Positions 5,704 through 9,039 of a stretch of 9,039 nt of DNA are shown here, one piece after another (positions within the stretch are counted from its first letter, which is position 1; every line of letters starts with the position of its first letter). The notes under the pieces were generated by a model. It had not been told where the DNA came from. It made no database searches and saw only the letters and a list, made by a program, of their open reading frames with translations. Made by a program: the position numbers and the translations under genes. Source of the DNA: Solirubrobacteraceae bacterium (GTDB taxonomy: Bacteria; Actinomycetota; Thermoleophilia; Solirubrobacterales; Solirubrobacteraceae). The stretch lies in contig JAICJK010000067.1 of the NCBI GenBank assembly GCA_025928415.1, positions 1 through 9,039 on the forward strand, in the 5' to 3' direction.

Positions 5704-6234
5704 ATGGAGGAGATCGCCCAGGTCTACGCGCGCTCGCTGTTCGAGGTGGGCAAGGAGCACGGGACGCTCGACGTCGTCCGCGAGCAGCTCGGCCAGTTCG
5801 CCGACGCGCTCTCCGACAGCCACGAGCTGTCGACGTTCTTCTTCTCGCCCTACTTCTCCACGCCGGAGAAGGAGGACGGGCTGGACCGGACGCTCCAGGA
5901 CGCGGACCCGTCGCTGGTCAACTTCCTCAAGCTGCTGATCGAGAACCACCGCGTGCCGGCCGTCTTCCGCATCCGGCGCGAGCTCGACCGCCTGTGGGAG
6001 GAGGAGAACCGCCTCCTGCCCGTGCAGATCACCAGCGCCGTGGCGCTCGACGCGGCCACCGTGGACCGCGTGGGCCGCGAGATCGGCGAGCAGACCGGCC
6101 GCCGCGTCGAGCTGAGCACGACCGTCGACCCCGACGTCCTCGGCGGCATCGTCCTGCGCGTGGGCAACCAGATCCTCGACGCCTCCATCCGCAACCGACT
6201 CGACCAGCTTCGCCGCCAGGTGGCGAAGGCATAG
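5704..6234 (+). CDS. atpH: ATP synthase F1 subunit delta (OSCP-like)
   Basis: A 176-residue protein of normal family length. The N-terminal helical domain (about 4-105) begins AQVYARSLFEVGKEHG and contains FLKLLIENHRVP, both typical of delta/OSCP. The C-terminal part has the family signature DVLGGIVLRVGNQILDASIRNRL (about 144-166). The protein caps the alpha/beta head and ties it to the b dimer. The ATG at 5704 lies 3 nt after the atpF stop with no clear Shine-Dalgarno, so it is probably coupled to atpF. Its stop codon (6232-6234) overlaps the atpA ribosome binding site. Confidence 0.95.
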   Translation: MEEIAQVYARSLFEVGKEHGTLDVVREQLGQFADALSDSHELSTFFFSPYFSTPEKEDGLDRTLQDADPSLVNFLKLLIENHRVPAVFRIRRELDRLWEEENRLLPVQITSAVALDAATVDRVGREIGEQTGRRVELSTTVDPDVLGGIVLRVGNQILDASIRNRLDQLRRQVAKA

Positions 6235-6237
6235 GAG
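6233..6237 (+). promoter_or_regulatory. Ribosome binding site of atpA overlapping the atpH stop
   Basis: AGGAG shares bases with the atpH TAG stop and lies 10 nt before the atpA ATG at 6248. This places terminating ribosomes from atpH directly on the atpA initiation region. Confidence 0.75.
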
Positions 6238-6247
6238 CCCCTGACCC

Positions 6248-7897
<1,650 letters not shown>

Positions 7898-7961
7898 GCG
7901 CGAATCGCTTCGCGATCCGGGGCGGATTCGCTGCGCGAATCCGCCGGATGGCGGGAACATC
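7898..7961 (+). other. atpA-atpG intergenic RNA structure with two hairpins
   Basis: Two inverted repeats fill this gap. The first is ATCGC (7904-7908) with GCGAT (7912-7916) around TTC. The second is a perfect 11-bp stem, GGCGGATTCGC (7921-7931) with GCGAATCCGCC (7935-7945), around a TGC loop. GCGCGAATC occurs twice (7898-7906 and 7933-7941), so the central GATTCGC can pair with either copy, giving mutually exclusive folds. No T-run follows, so this is not a classical terminator. An mRNA processing, stability or attenuation role is inferred from its place mid-operon. CGGGA at 7952-7956 is a weak ribosome binding site for atpG. Confidence 0.6.
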
Positions 7962-8888
7962 ATGAGTCAGAGGGACGTCAAGAACCGCATCGCGTCCGTC
8001 CAGAACATCGCCAAGATCACCCGGGCGATGGAGATGGTGGCGGCCGCGCGCCTGCGCCGGGCCGAGCAGCGCATCACCGCGCTGCGGCCCTACGCGGGCG
8101 CGATCCGCCGCATGACCCGGCAGGCCGCCGACGCCGCCGGGACCGAGCTGTCGTCGCTGCCCGTCCTGAGCCGCCACGAGCGCGAGGCGACCGTCGCGAT
8201 CCTCCTGGTCACCGGCGACCGCGGGCTGGCCGGCGCGTTCAACTCGCAGATCCTGCGCGCGGGGATCCGCGCCGCGCAGCAGCACGAGGGCGACGGCAAG
8301 CAGATCTCGTTCTACGCCTCGGGCCGCCGCGGCGTGTCCTCGCTGGCCTTCCGCGGGCGCGAGGCCGCCGGGGCCTACCAGGGGTTCACCGACCGCCCGT
8401 CCTATGCGGACGCGCGGCAGATCGCCCAGGACCTCGTGACCGCCTACGTCGACGGCGACGTCGATCGCGTGGAGATCTTCTACAACGGCTACATCTCGCC
8501 GCTGTCGCAGGTCGTGCGCCGCGAGACGCTGCTGCCGCTGCAGGAGGCCACGATCCTCGAGGGCGACGAGGACCAGGAGGGCTCCGAGGAGCAGGACGCG
8601 CCGGCGAGCGCCGGCGAGCACGAGAAGCACGCGCTGGTCGACTACGAGCCCGACCCGGCGGAGATCCTGCAGCGCCTCGTCCCCGACTACGTCGAGATCT
8701 CGATCTACCGCGCGCTGCTCGAGTCCACGGCGTCGGAGCACGGCGCGCGCATGACCGCGATGCGCAACGCGTCGGAGAACGCCGGCGAGGTCATCGAGGA
8801 CCTCACGCTCGAGATGAACCGGGCCCGCCAGGCCGAGATCACCCAGGAAATCATGGAGGTCGTCGCCGGCGCCGAGTCGCTCGTGTGA
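7962..8888 (+). CDS. atpG: ATP synthase F1 subunit gamma (central shaft)
   Basis: A 308-residue rotor shaft subunit. The N-terminal helix RIASVQNIAKITRAMEMVAAARLRRAE (about 9-35) and C-terminal helix ending ITQEIMEVVAGAES (293-306) form the coiled-coil shaft, and both match the family signature. The Rossmann-like middle includes LLVTGDRGLAGAFN (81-94) and IFYNGYISPLSQ (172-183). Typical gammas have about 285-295 residues. The extra length lies between LLPLQ (190-194) and DYEPDP (227-232), where a stretch of about 20 extra, strongly acidic residues (around 199-222) is inserted. The ATG at 7962 has only CGGGA five bases upstream, a weak site, which may keep gamma synthesis low relative to alpha and beta. 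The final codons are part of the 39-bp tandem repeat that follows. Confidence 0.97.
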   Translation: MSQRDVKNRIASVQNIAKITRAMEMVAAARLRRAEQRITALRPYAGAIRRMTRQAADAAGTELSSLPVLSRHEREATVAILLVTGDRGLAGAFNSQILRAGIRAAQQHEGDGKQISFYASGRRGVSSLAFRGREAAGAYQGFTDRPSYADARQIAQDLVTAYVDGDVDRVEIFYNGYISPLSQVVRRETLLPLQEATILEGDEDQEGSEEQDAPASAGEHEKHALVDYEPDPAEILQRLVPDYVEISIYRALLESTASEHGARMTAMRNASENAGEVIEDLTLEMNRARQAEITQEIMEVVAGAESLV

Positions 8889-8899
8889 CGTCGTCCGGA

Positions 8900-8919
8900 G
8901 ATCGCCGCTTGCGGTGATC
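8900..8919 (+). other. Hairpin with G(CUUG)C tetraloop, first copy
   Basis: GATCGCCG (8900-8907) pairs with CGGTGATC (8912-8919), including one G-U pair, around the loop CTTG. The closing G-C pair and CUUG loop form a known unusually stable RNA tetraloop. No T-run follows, so it is more likely a processing or 3'-end protecting structure than a terminator. Confidence 0.6.
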
Positions 8920-8938
8920 GCGTGTGACGTCGTCCGGA

Positions 8939-8958
8939 GATCGCCGCTTGCGGTGATC
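8939..8958 (+). other. Hairpin with G(CUUG)C tetraloop, second copy
   Basis: This is the exact duplicate of the hairpin at 8900-8919, 39 bp downstream, so the atpG-atpD gap carries two consecutive identical stem-loops. The remaining gap (8960-8982) is less GC-rich and leads into the atpD ribosome binding site. Confidence 0.6.
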
Positions 8959-8982
8959 GAAGGCCGAAACCCCCTCTTAATC

Positions 8983-8987
8983 AGGAG
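8983..8987 (+). promoter_or_regulatory. Ribosome binding site of atpD
   Basis: AGGAG lies 11 nt before the ATG at 8999, in a locally A-rich context (AGGAGAACCACCGAAC). It is a clearly better site than that of atpG, consistent with three beta per gamma in the enzyme. Confidence 0.7.
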
Positions 8988-8998
8988 AACCACCGAAC

Positions 8999-9039
8999 AT
9001 GGAAGCCGCCACGCAGGGCCCCGAGCAGGCCACCAAGCA
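8999..9039 (+). CDS. atpD: ATP synthase F1 subunit beta (first 13 codons only)
   Basis: The reading frame starts MEAATQGPEQATK and runs off the window end. The visible residues are the variable N-terminal leader of beta and carry no motif. The call rests on the strong ribosome binding site AGGAG and on the conserved order in which beta follows gamma. The catalytic Walker A motif would lie downstream. Confidence 0.82.
   Translation, partial: MEAATQGPEQATK

Larger units (their letters stand above)
8882..8959 (+). repeat. Perfect 39-bp tandem duplication spanning the atpG stop
   Basis: Copy 1 (8882-8920) and copy 2 (8921-8959) are identical over all 39 bases. Copy 1 includes the last coding bases and TGA stop of atpG (8886-8888), so copy 2 carries a duplicated, untranslated stop. 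Identity without drift suggests a recent duplication or slippage event, or active maintenance. Confidence 0.92.

Noticed and set aside
5140..6234. Mycobacterial-style b-delta fusion
   Set aside because: atpF ends with TAG at 5698-5700 and atpH starts at 5704 as a normal separate gene of typical length.
7904..7945. Intrinsic terminator splitting the operon after atpA
   Set aside because: The stems are strong but no T-rich tract follows, and atpG begins 17 nt after the second stem, so full termination is unlikely.
8882..8959. CRISPR-like array in the tandem 39-mers
   Set aside because: There are only two units with no spacer between them, and the repeat includes coding sequence, so it is a simple tandem duplication.

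Overview
The window is very GC-rich (well over 65% by eye) and every real gene lies on the + strand. The gene content, protein style and GTG starts suggest a high-GC Actinomycetota. The first gene resembles putative glycoside hydrolases that I associate with Thermoleophilia/Solirubrobacterales. That taxonomic placement is an inference from memory, not a search result.

Left part (1-3103), three genes that look unrelated in function. First is the 3' part of a gene for a probably secreted TIM-barrel glycoside hydrolase-like protein, which begins before the window. Twelve bases later comes a small YfcE/MJ0936-type metallophosphoesterase with a GTG start. Next is a membrane-bound c-di-GMP turnover protein with about six transmembrane segments, a GGDEF domain with intact active site and inhibitory site, and an HD-GYP domain.

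Centre (3104-3362), an intergenic region with a good promoter candidate (GTTACA, 17 bp, TAGGGT). It is overlapped by two TGTNACA boxes spaced 11 bp apart. A leader of roughly 130 nt follows, carrying a perfect 8-bp GC hairpin.

Right part (3363-9039), an F-type ATP synthase operon in the order atpZ-like, atpI-like, atpB (a), atpE (c), atpF (b), atpH (delta), atpA (alpha), atpG (gamma), and the first 13 codons of atpD (beta). Epsilon (atpC) is expected beyond the window. The first three genes are translationally coupled: an 11-nt overlap, then an ATGA overlap. The genes from atpB to atpA are tightly packed with 3-22 nt gaps. Two gaps are larger and structured. The atpA-atpG gap (64 nt) holds two hairpins that can pair in alternative ways. 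The atpG-atpD gap (110 nt) holds a perfect 39-bp tandem duplication that starts inside the atpG 3' end and carries one G(CUUG)C hairpin per copy.

Functionally, a, b and c form the membrane rotor/stator part, delta and b the peripheral stalk, and alpha, beta and gamma the catalytic head and central shaft. b and delta are separate genes and only one b gene is present, so the mycobacterial b-delta fusion is absent. Two departures from textbook subunits stand out: an acidic C-terminal tail of about 45 residues on alpha, and an acidic insert of about 20 residues in gamma. Both are placed roughly where mycobacterial enzymes carry their hydrolysis-suppressing elements. No wholly new system is evident. 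The most interesting material is the regulatory architecture inside the operon and these subunit additions.
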